The notes under the pieces are model-generated. The model was given only the letters and a program-made list of their open reading frames with translations, made no database searches and was not told the origin of the DNA. Position numbers and translations under genes: made by a program. Below, piece by piece: positions 36,592-47,438 of a DNA stretch of 64,000 nt. This DNA is from Leptospira kobayashii (GTDB taxonomy: Bacteria > Spirochaetota > Leptospiria > Leptospirales > Leptospiraceae): assembly GCF_003114835.2 (NCBI RefSeq), contig NZ_AP025028.1:1392001-1456000 (forward strand), in the 5' to 3' direction. Numbering within the stretch: position 1 is the stretch's first letter; every line of letters begins with the position of its first letter.

Positions 36592-37812
36592 ATGGTAATG
36601 TACGAAAAAACCGCAGAATATTTCGGTCAGAAATACAAAGACCTTCCTGAAGGCCATTTGCTTGTCAACTTGGGTCCGTCTCATCCCGCTACTCACGGAA
36701 TTTTGCAAAACGTCATTCAGATTGACGGAGAAAGAGTGGTGGAAGCGGAGTCTGTCATCGGTTATGTGCACCGTTGTTTTGAGAAACTGGGAGAAAGATA
36801 CGATTACAATCAGTTCCTGGTTTGCACGGACAGGATGAATTATGTATCCACTCCCTTGAACAACATAGGATGGATTCTCACTGTTGAGAAGATGATGCAG
36901 ATTGATGTTCCTGCAAGGGTCACTTATGTGAGAATGATCATTTCCGAACTATCCCGTCTGATGGATCATATCATCTGCAACGGTGTGATGGGTGTGGATT
37001 TGGGGGCATTTTCCGGCTTTCTTCATTTATTTCATCATAGGGAAAATATATATCAGATTTTAGAAAAACTAACGGGCGCTCGCCTTACTACGACTTTTTG
37101 CCGGGTGGGTGGAATGGAAAGAGATATCTATCCTGACTTCCAAAAAGAAATCAAAATCATAACAAAGGGCATCAAACCGGCGCTAGACGAGTTTGAAGAG
37201 CTTTTGATTCGAAATAAAATTTTTAACGAAAGAACCGCCGGGATCGGAGGGATTTCCGCAGAAGATGCGATCGCTTACGGATTTTCCGGACCCAATCTGC
37301 GTGCTGCCGGTGTACCATGGGATGTTCGTAAAGACACTCCTTATATGTTGTATGACAAAGTGGACTTCGATGTTCCCGTCGGAGAAGACGGTTCCGCATT
37401 GCATCGGACTTTGGTTCGGATGGAAGAAATGAGACAGTGCATTCGCATCATAGAACAATTGATAGACGGAATTCCCGAAGGTCCTTATCATGCGGATCTT
37501 CCTCATTCGTTTCTTCCTCCCAAAGACAAAGTTTATAATAACATGGAAGAATTGATTTATCATTTCAAAATCATTATGCATGGAATTAAAGTTCCTCCCG
37601 GCGAATACTATCATGCTACGGAAGCCGCCAATGGAGAGTTAGGTTTCTATGTGGTCTCGGAAGGAGAAAAAACTCCCTGGAGAGTCCATGTTCGCAGACC
37701 GTGTTTTTGGTATTATCAGGCATTCCCTCAAATGGTAAAAGGGGGATTACTTGCGGATACGATCGCAACTATGAGTTCTTTGAATGTAATTGCAGGGGAG
37801 CTTGACTGTTAA
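36592..37812 (+). CDS. nuoD: NADH-quinone oxidoreductase subunit D
   Basis: NuoD (406 aa) is the 49-kDa-type subunit that forms the quinone pocket with NuoB. The motifs [12 protein letters not shown] (quinone-side His), [23 protein letters not shown] and the C-terminal GELDC are visible. An ATG two codons downstream (36598) is an alternative start. Its TAA shares one base with the nuoE ATG. Confidence 0.97.
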   Translation: MVMYEKTAEYFGQKYKDLPEGHLLVNLGPSHPATHGILQNVIQIDGERVVEAESVIGYVHRCFEKLGERYDYNQFLVCTDRMNYVSTPLNNIGWILTVEKMMQIDVPARVTYVRMIISELSRLMDHIICNGVMGVDLGAFSGFLHLFHHRENIYQILEKLTGARLTTTFCRVGGMERDIYPDFQKEIKIITKGIKPALDEFEELLIRNKIFNERTAGIGGISAEDAIAYGFSGPNLRAAGVPWDVRKDTPYMLYDKVDFDVPVGEDGSALHRTLVRMEEMRQCIRIIEQLIDGIPEGPYHADLPHSFLPPKDKVYNNMEELIYHFKIIMHGIKVPPGEYYHATEAANGELGFYVVSEGEKTPWRVHVRRPCFWYYQAFPQMVKGGLLADTIATMSSLNVIAGELDC

Positions 37813-38300
37813 TGGCATATCAATTTTCATCCGATTCGGAAACCAGATTTCAAAAACTGATTCCTCAGTTTCCCAACAAACGTTCCTTGATTCTACCTTG
37901 TCTGTTTCTTTTACAAAGAGATCAGGGATTTGTGGATCATGACGGGATGCAATACATAGCGGATCGGATCGGCAATCCCGTTTCCCTCGCACATGTACAT
38001 GGAGTGGCGACATTCTATACGATGTACAATAAAAAGCCTGTGGGCAAATTTCATATTCAGATTTGCGCCAATATCTCCTGTTATCTGGCAGGATCCGACT
38101 CCATCACCGAAAAGGTTTGCGAAAAATTGAATTTGGAGAAAGGCCAAACGTCTAAGGACAAATTGTTCACTGTGGACGAAGTACAGTGCCTGGGTGCATG
38201 CGGATTCGGTCCTGTAGCACAAATTAACGACCGTTATTATGAAAATCTTACACCTGAAAAAATAGACCAAGTATTGGAAGAGTTAGGACGGAAAGGTTAG
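37812..38300 (+). CDS. nuoE: NADH-quinone oxidoreductase subunit E
   Basis: NuoE (162 aa) is the 24-kDa-type subunit with the N1a [2Fe-2S] cluster of the NADH-dehydrogenase module. Thioredoxin-like ligands are seen in [13 protein letters not shown] and [16 protein letters not shown]. The N-terminal helical part includes [11 protein letters not shown]. It is the partner of NuoF, the next gene. Confidence 0.96.
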   Translation: MAYQFSSDSETRFQKLIPQFPNKRSLILPCLFLLQRDQGFVDHDGMQYIADRIGNPVSLAHVHGVATFYTMYNKKPVGKFHIQICANISCYLAGSDSITEKVCEKLNLEKGQTSKDKLFTVDEVQCLGACGFGPVAQINDRYYENLTPEKIDQVLEELGRKG

Positions 38301-38301
38301 T

Positions 38302-39597
38302 ATGATCAGAAAACTTTTAACAACGCATATTGACCATCCGGAGTCCCATACTCTGAAACATTATCTTTCCGTGGGGGGGTATGAATCTTCTAAAAAAGCA
38401 CTGAACATCCTTACCCCGGAACAGATCATAAATGATGTGAAGACCTCCGGACTCAGAGGAAGAGGCGGGGCCGGTTTTCCCACGGGAAACAAATGGAGTT
38501 TCATTCCGAAAACCGACAAACCCAAGTATTTGATCTGCAATGCGGACGAAGGGGAGCCAGGTACTTTCAAAGACAGACTGCTCATTGAAAAACTTCCTCA
38601 TATGTTGATCGAAGGTATGGTCATTGCCGCGAAGGCAATCGACTGCCACCAGGGATATATTTATATCCGTGGTGAGTTTATGAAGGGCCTTGATATTGTG
38701 GAAGTAGCGGTGAACGAAGCTTATGCGGCAGGACTTCTTGGAAAAAATATCCAAGGATCCGGATATGATTTCGAACTCGCCATTTATTCCGGTGCGGGTG
38801 CTTATATTTGCGGAGAAGAATCCGCGCTCATCAATTCCCTTGAGGGAAGGAGGGGTCATCCAAGACTCAAACCTCCTTTTCCTGCGGTATCGGGCCTTTA
38901 CTCTTGTCCTACAGTCGTGAACAATGTGGAAACATTCTGCAATGTTCCTCATATCATTCAGATGACTGGAGAAGAATACAAGAAGATCGGAACCGAAAAA
39001 TCTCCCGGCACTCGCTTGTTTGCTGTTAGTGGGCATGTCAAAAAGCCGGGGATTTACGAAGTGGAAATGGGCACTCCTATGAAGGAGTTGATCTACGATA
39101 TTTGCGGTGGGATTAAGAACGATAAAAATCTGAAAGCGGTGATTCCCGGCGGATCTTCTTCTCCGATTCTGACCTCCGAGGAAGCAATGATTGCGACTAT
39201 GGATTACGAATCCATTGCCAGTCTCAAATCCATGCTCGGTTCCGGTGCAGTCATCATCATGTCGGAAGAAGCGGATTTGGTAGAGACTACTTACCGGCTC
39301 GCCGAATTTTATTCTCATGAATCCTGCGGACAGTGTACTCCCTGCCGCGAGGGAACTCATTGGGTCAAAGACATATTGCACAAAATCAAAGTAGGGGAAG
39401 GGACTGAAAAGGATGTGGAATTGATTTATTCTCTTTCCCGGAATATGGAAGGCGGGACGACCATTTGTCCTCTGGCCGATGCTTGTGTGATGGCGGTCCG
39501 ACCTACCATGCAAAAATTCAAAGAAGAGTTTGCAAAGAGACTACAACCGGTTGAGAAACCAACCGAACCCAAAAAAGAAGTAGCCAATGTCGGCTAA
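38302..39597 (+). CDS. nuoF: NADH-quinone oxidoreductase subunit F
   Basis: NuoF (431 aa) binds FMN and NADH and holds the N3 [4Fe-4S] cluster. The nucleotide motifs [16 protein letters not shown] and [13 protein letters not shown] are visible, with the cluster ligands in [15 protein letters not shown] and a later Cys in TTICPLADA. The gene is followed by nuoH after only 18 bp. The expected nuoG is therefore absent from its normal place. Confidence 0.97.
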   Translation: MIRKLLTTHIDHPESHTLKHYLSVGGYESSKKALNILTPEQIINDVKTSGLRGRGGAGFPTGNKWSFIPKTDKPKYLICNADEGEPGTFKDRLLIEKLPHMLIEGMVIAAKAIDCHQGYIYIRGEFMKGLDIVEVAVNEAYAAGLLGKNIQGSGYDFELAIYSGAGAYICGEESALINSLEGRRGHPRLKPPFPAVSGLYSCPTVVNNVETFCNVPHIIQMTGEEYKKIGTEKSPGTRLFAVSGHVKKPGIYEVEMGTPMKELIYDICGGIKNDKNLKAVIPGGSSSPILTSEEAMIATMDYESIASLKSMLGSGAVIIMSEEADLVETTYRLAEFYSHESCGQCTPCREGTHWVKDILHKIKVGEGTEKDVELIYSLSRNMEGGTTICPLADACVMAVRPTMQKFKEEFAKRLQPVEKPTEPKKEVANVG

Positions 39598-39615
39598 AAA
39601 GGCAGTTTAGAAGCG

Positions 39616-40686
39616 ATGGAATGGGGTTTTATCATTGCCTGGGCGATCAAAATTCTCGCCTTATTCGTAATTATTCTTACGGGTGTAGCTTATTATACAC
39701 TCGCAGAACGTAAGTTTGCCGGATTTATCCAGGATAGACCCGGCCCGAACCGTGCGGGTCCGTTCGGACTATTTCAACCTTTGGCGGATGGAATCAAATT
39801 TATCAGCAAAGAAGAAATATTTCCCAAAAACGTGTCCAGGGGTATGTATATACTCGCACCTACCATTTCCATGACTTGCGCCATTATGGCCTGGGCGGTG
39901 ATGCCATTCGGTGGAACCATCCCCGCACCCGTTTGGCTCACTCAGCTTACGGGTGTTACATTTATTGACTTGCAAGTGGCGAACCCGGATTCGGGAGTTC
40001 TTTACATGCTGGCGGTTTCTTCTCTGGCAGTTTACGGAATCATGATCGCAGGTTGGGCGAGCAATAATAAATACTCCCTACTCGGCGGAATACGTTCCAC
40101 AGCTCAGATGATCAGCTATGAACTCCCCATGGGATTGTCCATCATTGTAGTGGTCATTATGTCAGGATCTCTTCGTTTAACGGAAATTAGTGATGCTCAG
40201 AAGGATGTTTGGAATTTTTTCACTCCTCCCGGATTCGTTGCTTTTTTCATATACGTGACTGCCATGTTTGCCGAAACCAACAGACTTCCTTTCGATTTGG
40301 CGGAAGCCGAATCCGAATTGGTTGTGGGTTTTCATACCGAGTATGGAGCTTTCAAATTCGCATTATTTTTTCTCGCTGAATATATGAATATGGTGACCAT
40401 GTCGTGCCTTACCACCATACTATTCTTTGGCGGATACAATGTTCCTTTTGAGATAGGTAAGGGAACGGACTGGGCGGTGTGGATCGGACTTCTCTTTTTT
40501 ATCGGAAAGGTTTTGTTCTTCGCTTTCCTGTTTATCTGGGTTCGTTGGACTTTGCCTCGTTTTAGATACGACCAATTGATGCGACTCGGTTGGAAGAAAA
40601 TGATTCCTTGGGGATTGTTTGCGGTGATGTTTGCTTCCATTTATACTGTGTATTGGAAAGAATCCTGGGTGAAATTATTTCTATGA
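39616..40686 (+). CDS. nuoH: NADH-quinone oxidoreductase subunit H
   Basis: NuoH (356 aa, about eight membrane helices) forms the quinone tunnel and the first part of the proton path. Family motifs are [29 protein letters not shown] and the acidic loop [18 protein letters not shown]. Its stop overlaps the nuoJ ATG (ATGA). In most operons nuoI would stand between H and J; there is no room for it here. Confidence 0.97.
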   Translation: MEWGFIIAWAIKILALFVIILTGVAYYTLAERKFAGFIQDRPGPNRAGPFGLFQPLADGIKFISKEEIFPKNVSRGMYILAPTISMTCAIMAWAVMPFGGTIPAPVWLTQLTGVTFIDLQVANPDSGVLYMLAVSSLAVYGIMIAGWASNNKYSLLGGIRSTAQMISYELPMGLSIIVVVIMSGSLRLTEISDAQKDVWNFFTPPGFVAFFIYVTAMFAETNRLPFDLAEAESELVVGFHTEYGAFKFALFFLAEYMNMVTMSCLTTILFFGGYNVPFEIGKGTDWAVWIGLLFFIGKVLFFAFLFIWVRWTLPRFRYDQLMRLGWKKMIPWGLFAVMFASIYTVYWKESWVKLFL

Positions 40687-41294
40687 TTGAAACATTTTCC
40701 ATTGAGCTGGCGTTTTTCTTTTTGTTCGGAACCATTTGTATCGGAACTGCCATAAGCGTGGTGTTTCAAAAAAATCCGGTGGTTTCCGCAGTTTCCCTTG
40801 TATTCATGTTTTTTTCCCTGGCGGGGATTTACGGAATCATGGGTGCCTTGTTTATTGCCACCATGCAAGTATTAGTTTATGCCGGTGCCATTATGGTTTT
40901 GGTTGTATTTGTTCTTATGCTTTTGAGTCAAAGGGCGGAAAACCTGTCCAAATTTTTGAATAACCCTTTCAAAGTAGTATCGCTTTCACTGCTCGCCTTA
41001 TTTTTCTTTTTCGGACTATACTCCGCTTTGAATATGGGAGTACCTAACGCTTATCAATCGGGTAAAGGTTACAAAACTACGGAATCAACTTCCGTATACC
41101 AGTATCCGATCCAAGGCACAAGTTCGGTTTCAGCCAACGGGAATGCGGCTACGGTCGGAGCTGCCACCTATTTGGAATACGTGCTCCCTTTTGAATTGAT
41201 TTCCATACTACTTCTTGTTGCGGTGATCGGTGCGGTGATCCTCGCCAAAAAGAGGTTAGGTGAAGGCTCCGAGGCCAAGGATGCTACTTTATGA
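40683..41294 (+). CDS. nuoJ: NADH-quinone oxidoreductase subunit J
   Basis: NuoJ (203 aa) has five membrane helices. The conserved helix 3 reads [21 protein letters not shown] soluble loop of about 45 residues rich in Thr, Ser and Gln (around [17 protein letters not shown]) separates helices 4 and 5. The start is set at ATG 40683, although the frame is open further upstream inside nuoH. It overlaps nuoK by 4 bases. Confidence 0.95.
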   Translation: MIETFSIELAFFFLFGTICIGTAISVVFQKNPVVSAVSLVFMFFSLAGIYGIMGALFIATMQVLVYAGAIMVLVVFVLMLLSQRAENLSKFLNNPFKVVSLSLLALFFFFGLYSALNMGVPNAYQSGKGYKTTESTSVYQYPIQGTSSVSANGNAATVGAATYLEYVLPFELISILLLVAVIGAVILAKKRLGEGSEAKDATL

Positions 41295-41611
41295 ATCCGT
41301 TGATTTCCGGTATTCCCGTTCCTTTTTTTCTCGGACTCGCAGGGATTTTATTTTCCATCGGAGTTTTGGGAGTACTCATTCGCCGTAACGCAGTGGTAAT
41401 TTTTATGTCGGTCGAATTGATACTCAATTCGGTGAACTTGGTATTTGTCACCTTTTCCAAATCCTTATCCAATATTTCAGGTGAGGTGGTAGTATTCTTT
41501 GTGATGGCGATTGCTGCAGCGGAAGCTGCGGTGGGACTGGCACTCGTGATCGCCATTTTTCGTCAGAAAAAATCCGCAAATGTGGATGAACTCCAAGAGA
41601 TGAAGTGGTAA
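41291..41611 (+). CDS. nuoK: NADH-quinone oxidoreductase subunit K
   Basis: NuoK (106 aa) is a three-helix antiporter-like subunit. The key glutamates lie in [20 protein letters not shown] and in [16 protein letters not shown]. Length and gene order are typical of the family. Confidence 0.96.
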   Translation: MNPLISGIPVPFFLGLAGILFSIGVLGVLIRRNAVVIFMSVELILNSVNLVFVTFSKSLSNISGEVVVFFVMAIAAAEAAVGLALVIAIFRQKKSANVDELQEMKW

Positions 41612-41615
41612 ACAG

Positions 41616-43547
41616 ATGTTAGATTTATTTCCTTTAGTCGTTTTATTTCCTCTGCTTGGTTTTTTGCACAACGCTTTGCTTCGCAATAAAGTTCCTCACA
41701 GATTCGCAGGGATCGTTGCAACATTCGCTGTATTTTTATCCTTTTTGGTTACACTTGTTTCTTTCTATCAGTTTCGTCCTATGGAAAGAACCGCTCCTCA
41801 CATAATCCATGTTTTTTCCTGGATTCACGTAGGTAATTTTCAAGCTGATATCGGATATCAGGTAGATCAACTTTCCCTTTATATGACTTTGATCATTACC
41901 GGAATCGGGACTTTGATTCATCTTTATTCCATGGGTTATATGAAAGGGGATCACGGGTATAACCGTTTCTTTGCCTACTTGAACTTGTTTATTTTTTCCA
42001 TGTTGAATTTGGTTCTATCGGACAATCTTGTTCTGACTTTTCTGGGATGGGAAGGAGTAGGGCTTTGTTCTTATCTACTCATCGGTTTCGAATTCGAAAA
42101 AAGTTCGGCAGCTGCGGCGGGAATGAAAGCGTTCATTTTGAACAGAATCGGGGATGTGGGCTTTATCCTGGGAACCGGTTTTCTTTTTTGGATCGTAGGT
42201 AGCGTTCGTTATGCGGACCTTCAGGCTAGCATCCCCGGTTTGCCCGGATTTATCAATTATGCCAATCTGATCGCATTGTTTTTCTTTATTGCAGCTATGG
42301 GGAAATCAGCGCAAGTCCCTCTTTATGTTTGGCTTCCCGATGCGATGGCTGGTCCGACTCCGGTATCCGCCCTCATTCATGCGGCAACGATGGTTACTGC
42401 AGGGATCTTCCTCATTGCAAGATTGAATTTTGTATTTTTAATCGCGCCTGATACTTCGTTTTTCATCGCATGTATCGGTGCTTTTACCGCTTTGTTTGCG
42501 GCTACAATCGGGGTATTGCAAAACGATATCAAAAAGATTTTGGCTTATTCCACAGTATCCCAGTTAGGTTTTATGTTCCTTGCCATGGGCGTGGGAAGTT
42601 ATGTGGCGGGACTTTTTCATCTGATGACGCATGCTTTTTTCAAGGCACTACTCTTCCTCGGTGCAGGATCCGTGATCCACGCACTTCATCATGAACAAAA
42701 CATCCGTAAGATGGGTGGACTTTTTTCCAAAATCAAAATCACAAGTTGGACTTTCCTTGTGGGAACGGTTGCCATTGCAGGTCTTCCTCCTTTTTCCGGA
42801 TTTTTTTCCAAAGATTTGATTTTGGAAAAAGCTTATGTGTATCCTGTTTACGGACCGATTCTTTGGACATTCGGAGTGGTTGCCGCTTTTTTTACCGCAT
42901 TCTATATGTTCCGACTCGTATTTGTAGTGTTCTTCGGAAAGGATAATACGCAAACTCACGGCAAAACCATTCATGAGTCTCCCGGCACAATGACCTTTCC
43001 TCTTATTGTTTTGGCTATCGGAGCCGTCGTTACCGGCTTTTTACAAACGCCTCATTTCTTTTTGAATATTCATAAATTGGAATCTTATTTTGAACCTGTT
43101 CTTAAATACGGAAAAGAGCTTGCGGTTGTCCACCAAGCTACCGTTAAGGGGACTGAGTTAGGTTCCCAAGTGGAAATGGGTCTGGCGTTATTTTCAGTGT
43201 GTGTTGCTTTGATCGGGATTCTTTTTTCCTATCTTTTGTTTCAATGGAAAAAATCGGAAATCTTGGAAGAACACACAGGTTTCAGAAAGATACTTTTTCA
43301 CAAATATTATATTGATGAGATTTACGATTTTATCATAGTGAAACCTTTTTTATTTTTCGCAAATGGAATCGGGTATTTTTTCGATCGGGTCATTATCGAT
43401 CGTTTTTTCGTTACTTTCGGTTTTAGCCTGGCTTGGTTTGGTGGCGCACTTAGACGCTTTCAAACCGGGTTTGTCGGTGACTATGCACTCTATATTGTGC
43501 TCGGTTCCTTTTGTATCATCTTATATCTTTTGGCGAAGGGAGTGTAA
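41616..43547 (+). CDS. nuoL: NADH-quinone oxidoreductase subunit L
   Basis: NuoL (643 aa) is the distal antiporter-like proton-pumping subunit with the long lateral helix. The motifs FLGWEGVGLCSYLLIGFE, KSAQVPLYVWLPDAMAGPTP, HAATMVTAGIFLIAR and HALHHEQNIRKMGGL are visible. It starts 4 bp after nuoK, with the expected length for the family. Confidence 0.97.
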   Translation: MLDLFPLVVLFPLLGFLHNALLRNKVPHRFAGIVATFAVFLSFLVTLVSFYQFRPMERTAPHIIHVFSWIHVGNFQADIGYQVDQLSLYMTLIITGIGTLIHLYSMGYMKGDHGYNRFFAYLNLFIFSMLNLVLSDNLVLTFLGWEGVGLCSYLLIGFEFEKSSAAAAGMKAFILNRIGDVGFILGTGFLFWIVGSVRYADLQASIPGLPGFINYANLIALFFFIAAMGKSAQVPLYVWLPDAMAGPTPVSALIHAATMVTAGIFLIARLNFVFLIAPDTSFFIACIGAFTALFAATIGVLQNDIKKILAYSTVSQLGFMFLAMGVGSYVAGLFHLMTHAFFKALLFLGAGSVIHALHHEQNIRKMGGLFSKIKITSWTFLVGTVAIAGLPPFSGFFSKDLILEKAYVYPVYGPILWTFGVVAAFFTAFYMFRLVFVVFFGKDNTQTHGKTIHESPGTMTFPLIVLAIGAVVTGFLQTPHFFLNIHKLESYFEPVLKYGKELAVVHQATVKGTELGSQVEMGLALFSVCVALIGILFSYLLFQWKKSEILEEHTGFRKILFHKYYIDEIYDFIIVKPFLFFANGIGYFFDRVIIDRFFVTFGFSLAWFGGALRRFQTGFVGDYALYIVLGSFCIILYLLAKGV

Positions 43548-43553
43548 AACCGG

Positions 43554-45287
43554 ATGCCTGATCAAATTCTTTCCATCATCATAGCCATCCCGATCGTTGC
43601 TTCTCTATTGATTGTGATTCAAACCAGAATCGGGGCGGTTCGTATCATATCCGCTATCTCTTCCGCATTTACGGCCCTTTTGTCCTTTGTTTTGTTTTTC
43701 TTCTTTGATCCATCCAATAGTGGTCTTCAATTCGTACATTGGATCCCCGATTGGATCGTATCCGGCAGGTTGAGTATCGATTATCATGTCGGGCTTGATG
43801 GTGTAGCGCTCTTATTATTTTCCCTAACTGCTTTTTTGTTTTTTATTTCAAGCATTGCTTCCTGGTCGAACATTCCTATCAAGATCAAAGAATTTCATAT
43901 TTGTTTGCTTGTTTTGGAAAGTGCAGTGCTCGGAGTATTTGCCGCAGGCAATTTGGTTTTATATTATGTGTTTTGGGAATTGATGGTTCTCCCTATGGTC
44001 ATGATGATCGGAATTTGGGGTGGAGAAAACAGAACCAAAGCTGCCATTAAGTATTTCTTATTCTCCATGGCTGGATCACTTTTTATGTTAGGTGGGATTC
44101 TGACTTTATACTTCAAAACCGGCAAAACCTCGATAGAATCCTTATCTACGATGGATCTGACTATTTTTTCACAAACCATGCAATGGTTTTTGTTTTTCAC
44201 GTTTGCGATTGCTTTCTCCATTAAAATTCCGTTGTTTCCCTTTCATACTTGGATGCCTGATGTTCACACACAAGCACCTACTGTCGGTTCGGTGGATCTT
44301 GCGGGAGTTTTACTTAAGATAGGCGCATACGGATTTATACGATTTTGCATTCCCTTCTTTCCGGGGATCAGTTTGGAATCCAAAGACTTATTCCAGGCGC
44401 TTGCCGTCATAGGAATTATCTACGGAGCCATGGCTGCTCTTGTCCAAACGGATATCAAGCGGATCATTGCTTATAGTTCTCTTTCCCATTTGGGTTATTG
44501 TATGCTCGGACTTTTTTCTTTTACGGAAGAAGGCGCTGTTGGTGGGATGTTGCAGATGATTTCTCACGGGATTTCCACAGGGATGCTTTTTCTTATGATC
44601 GGAATGATCTATGAAAGAGCACATACACGTGATATATCCGAATTCGGCGGGCTTGCCAAACAAATGCCTTTGTATTCTATTTTCTTTTTACTCGCGGTCT
44701 TATCGTCCGTTGGGCTACCGGGAACGAACGGATTTATCGGAGAATTTTTAATTCTGGTGGGAAGCCTGAAAGCCAATTACTTGTTTGGCGGGATCGCAGC
44801 CATCGGAGTTGTACTTGGGGCATTGTATCTTCTTTGGTTCGTGAAACGATTTTTATTCGGAACAAGCAAAACCATTCAGGCAAAACCTTATAAAGATCTC
44901 TCCTTCAGAGAAGTCGCTATCCTTTCTCCTCTTGTCGTTTTGATTTTTTGGATAGGAATCTATCCCACTCCATTTCTCGATATTTTAAAACCTTCCGCAA
45001 GAGTTTATCTCAACTCCGCTTCGGTGAAAGCAATCCAGGAGAGAACAAATCCTGCTCGCGATTTTGCAAATCAACCGATCGGCAAGGTATTTACCGATTA
45101 TGTTGCGCTAGGCGCCCCTCTTTTGTCCTTTGAGGAAAGATTGGGGAAGTATGTTTCCAAACACACGATCGTTCCTTTGAACGGACAGGATGCCAAGCCG
45201 GTCGAAACGGAAGAAAAATGGGAAGGATTGGAGCAGAAAATCGAATCCGATTTTCCGATAGAATCTACTCCTGAAGGGCAGAAATAA
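43554..45287 (+). CDS. nuoM: NADH-quinone oxidoreductase subunit M
   Basis: NuoM (577 aa) is the second antiporter-like subunit. The motifs FWELMVLPMVMMIGIWGG, KIPLFPFHTWMPDVHTQAP and SSVGLPGTNGFIGEFLIL are visible. After the last membrane helix (near YPTPFLDILKPS) there is a hydrophilic tail of about 95 residues ending in many Glu, which is longer than usual for NuoM. Confidence 0.96.
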   Translation: MPDQILSIIIAIPIVASLLIVIQTRIGAVRIISAISSAFTALLSFVLFFFFDPSNSGLQFVHWIPDWIVSGRLSIDYHVGLDGVALLLFSLTAFLFFISSIASWSNIPIKIKEFHICLLVLESAVLGVFAAGNLVLYYVFWELMVLPMVMMIGIWGGENRTKAAIKYFLFSMAGSLFMLGGILTLYFKTGKTSIESLSTMDLTIFSQTMQWFLFFTFAIAFSIKIPLFPFHTWMPDVHTQAPTVGSVDLAGVLLKIGAYGFIRFCIPFFPGISLESKDLFQALAVIGIIYGAMAALVQTDIKRIIAYSSLSHLGYCMLGLFSFTEEGAVGGMLQMISHGISTGMLFLMIGMIYERAHTRDISEFGGLAKQMPLYSIFFLLAVLSSVGLPGTNGFIGEFLILVGSLKANYLFGGIAAIGVVLGALYLLWFVKRFLFGTSKTIQAKPYKDLSFREVAILSPLVVLIFWIGIYPTPFLDILKPSARVYLNSASVKAIQERTNPARDFANQPIGKVFTDYVALGAPLLSFEERLGKYVSKHTIVPLNGQDAKPVETEEKWEGLEQKIESDFPIESTPEGQK

Positions 45288-45288
45288 T

Positions 45289-46731
45289 ATGTCTTACATA
45301 CCGAATATAAACGATCTCTTCGCAATTTTACCTGCGATCATTCTCTCCGGAACCGCGATCCTTCTGCTTGTGGTTCAGTTTTTATTGCCGAATAAAAATG
45401 AAATCGCACCTTTATGGGTTTTGACTTTTTTCGGATTGTTAGCTTCTCTTTTTGCTTTGTGGTACAGTACGCAAAGCCCTGGTTATGGAAAGTATTTTCT
45501 ATCTCAAGTATCTTTGAGCCCAATGACGGTTTGGTTGAACGCCATATATTTGATTGCGGGTATCGCTACTTTACTGGTTGCACCGAAAGCCCTGGAACAA
45601 GGCAAATCTCTTTTCCCTGAATTTTTTCCTCTCTTGCTTTTTTGTATTACGGGAATGATGTTTTTTACCTCAGGATATGATTTGATCGTTATCTTCGTGG
45701 GTTTGGAAATTTTATCTCTTTGTCTTTATATTCTGATCGGTATGGCGAGAAATTCCGTATTTGCGTTGGAATCTGCAATGAAATACTTCCTGTTAGGCGC
45801 ATTTAGCTCAGGGTTTATGCTTTTGGGAATCGCATTTTTATTCGGTGGATCGGGAACAACGAACGTAGACGGAGCTTTACGCGGATTATTTTTAAAAGGA
45901 TACGAGTCCAATTATTCCAAAATAGGATTCGGTCTGTTTTTAATCGGAATCTTTTTCAAGTCGGCGCTCGTTCCTTTTCATTCCTGGACTCCCGATGTTT
46001 ACGAAGGAGCACAAACACCTATCACCGGTTTTATGGCTTCGGCAGGAAAAGCTTCCGCTATGGGACTACTTATGGTTTTTTTCCAACACATTCCTGCGGG
46101 TGAGGATGGGGAAGTTTGGAAGATATTGGTGGGAATCGTTTCTTTGTTATCCATGACCTGGGGGAATCTGATTGCCCTTCGCCAAACGAACGTAAAACGG
46201 ATCTTGGCGTATTCTTCCATTTCCCATGCGGGCTACATTTGTGCAGGGATCGCTTGTGGTGCCAATCTGGAAGCTCTCTATTATCTTTTTTTATACGCCA
46301 TTATGAATTTGGCGGCCTTTTCTTTGATTACATATTTGGAAGAGGGGAAACGAATCATTACGCTAGATTCTCTTTCGCAATTGAGCGGGACTTTTCCTTG
46401 GACTGCATTCGGGCTCTCTCTTGTGTTTTTATCCTTTGCTGGGTTCCCGCCTTTAGCCGGTTTTTGGGCCAAGCTGTTTTTGTTACAAAAAATTGCCGAA
46501 TCTGATTCCTTATTCAACCGGGTTCTGCTTTTCGGTGCGGTTGCCAATTCGGCAGTAGCCTTTTATTATTATATGAGAATTACAATTCACTCATATATGA
46601 AAACGGAACTGGGAGTGATTGCAAGTGAGCCGGATATTGCAAGGCAGCCAGGGATTGGAATCGTTGCCGTCATTTCCCTTTTGGTAGTTTCTGTGGGTTG
46701 GTTGTTTTTGCAGCCCGGCCTGTTTTTATAA
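45289..46731 (+). CDS. nuoN: NADH-quinone oxidoreductase subunit N
   Basis: NuoN (480 aa) is the third antiporter-like subunit. The motifs FVGLEILSLCLYILIGM, KSALVPFHSWTPDVYEGAQT, AYSSISHAGYICAGIA and LSFAGFPPLAGFWAKLFLL are visible. It is the last gene of the operon, beginning one base after the nuoM stop. Only short weak hairpins follow. Confidence 0.96.
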   Translation: MSYIPNINDLFAILPAIILSGTAILLLVVQFLLPNKNEIAPLWVLTFFGLLASLFALWYSTQSPGYGKYFLSQVSLSPMTVWLNAIYLIAGIATLLVAPKALEQGKSLFPEFFPLLLFCITGMMFFTSGYDLIVIFVGLEILSLCLYILIGMARNSVFALESAMKYFLLGAFSSGFMLLGIAFLFGGSGTTNVDGALRGLFLKGYESNYSKIGFGLFLIGIFFKSALVPFHSWTPDVYEGAQTPITGFMASAGKASAMGLLMVFFQHIPAGEDGEVWKILVGIVSLLSMTWGNLIALRQTNVKRILAYSSISHAGYICAGIACGANLEALYYLFLYAIMNLAAFSLITYLEEGKRIITLDSLSQLSGTFPWTAFGLSLVFLSFAGFPPLAGFWAKLFLLQKIAESDSLFNRVLLFGAVANSAVAFYYYMRITIHSYMKTELGVIASEPDIARQPGIGIVAVISLLVVSVGWLFLQPGLFL

Positions 46732-46752
46732 GATTCGCTATAGCAGATAATA

Positions 46753-46768
46753 TTTCGTAATAACGAAA
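46753..46768 (+). terminator. Weak hairpin after nuoN
   Basis: TTTCGT and ACGAAA form a 6-bp stem with a 4-nt loop, about 20 bp after the nuoN stop. It is short and AT-rich with no T-run, so it is only a candidate end of the nuo transcript. Confidence 0.25.
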
Positions 46769-46848
46769 AGGTATTGTCTTCCTTTTTGGCGTTTTCTTTT
46801 ATGGATTAAATACAGAGTCGTTTTTCTTTACAGATCCCAGGGGGCGAT

Positions 46849-47382
46849 ATGGCTACAATTCTACGCAAGACGGAAAAAATCCAAGATACGAAAGCAGTAA
46901 AAGAGTTCTTGAACAAGAACGGAATTATTTACGAATCATTCCCGGCGCCTCCGGCTTTGGATTCTATTTTAGGGCAAAAATCACTGAATGATCCTGAAAA
47001 AGAGGAATTGCTTCGCGGTTTGGAATATCGTTTTGAGGATTTGAAGAAACAATTCGGATACATCGCACGTGATTTAGTTGTTTTGCATGATGAAATCCCT
47101 GGCATTCAGGATGTACTTGCTAAATTTGATAAATTGCACATTCATACGGATGAAGAAGTCCGCTACATTGTGGATGGATCCGGAGTTTTCGGGTTTATCG
47201 TGAACGGGGAAAAATTCGAAGTTCATGTCTCTAAGGGTGATTTTATCTCCATTCCGGAAAACACAAACCACTGGTTCACTTTGGATGATGCGTTTCGCAT
47301 TAAGGCAGTTCGTTATTTCAAAGATAACACCGGTTGGACCCCAGTCTACGTAGATGAATCCAAGGTATTGGTTCATTCGTAA
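46849..47382 (+). CDS. mtnD: Acireductone dioxygenase
   Basis: MtnD (177 aa) is a cupin-fold dioxygenase of the methionine salvage pathway. It cleaves acireductone to the ketoacid precursor of methionine plus formate with Fe, or to an off-pathway product with Ni. The metal ligands His97, His99, Glu103 ([10 protein letters not shown]) and His141 (ENTNHW) are each one residue away from those of the Klebsiella enzyme. The ATG is preceded by AGGGGGCG. Other mtn genes are not next to it. It stands alone between nuoN and a repeat region. Confidence 0.94.
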   Translation: MATILRKTEKIQDTKAVKEFLNKNGIIYESFPAPPALDSILGQKSLNDPEKEELLRGLEYRFEDLKKQFGYIARDLVVLHDEIPGIQDVLAKFDKLHIHTDEEVRYIVDGSGVFGFIVNGEKFEVHVSKGDFISIPENTNHWFTLDDAFRIKAVRYFKDNTGWTPVYVDESKVLVHS

Positions 47383-47438
47383 GTTGGTTGGAAAAAGTAA
47401 GTAAGAGACATAATCTTTGACATGCGTGGGTACTAAAG

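Noticed and set aside
38317..39513. A 398-codon open frame on the minus strand
   Set aside because: It lies fully antisense to nuoF, whose motifs are unmistakable. The antisense product has no recognisable domain and an odd His/Arg-rich composition.
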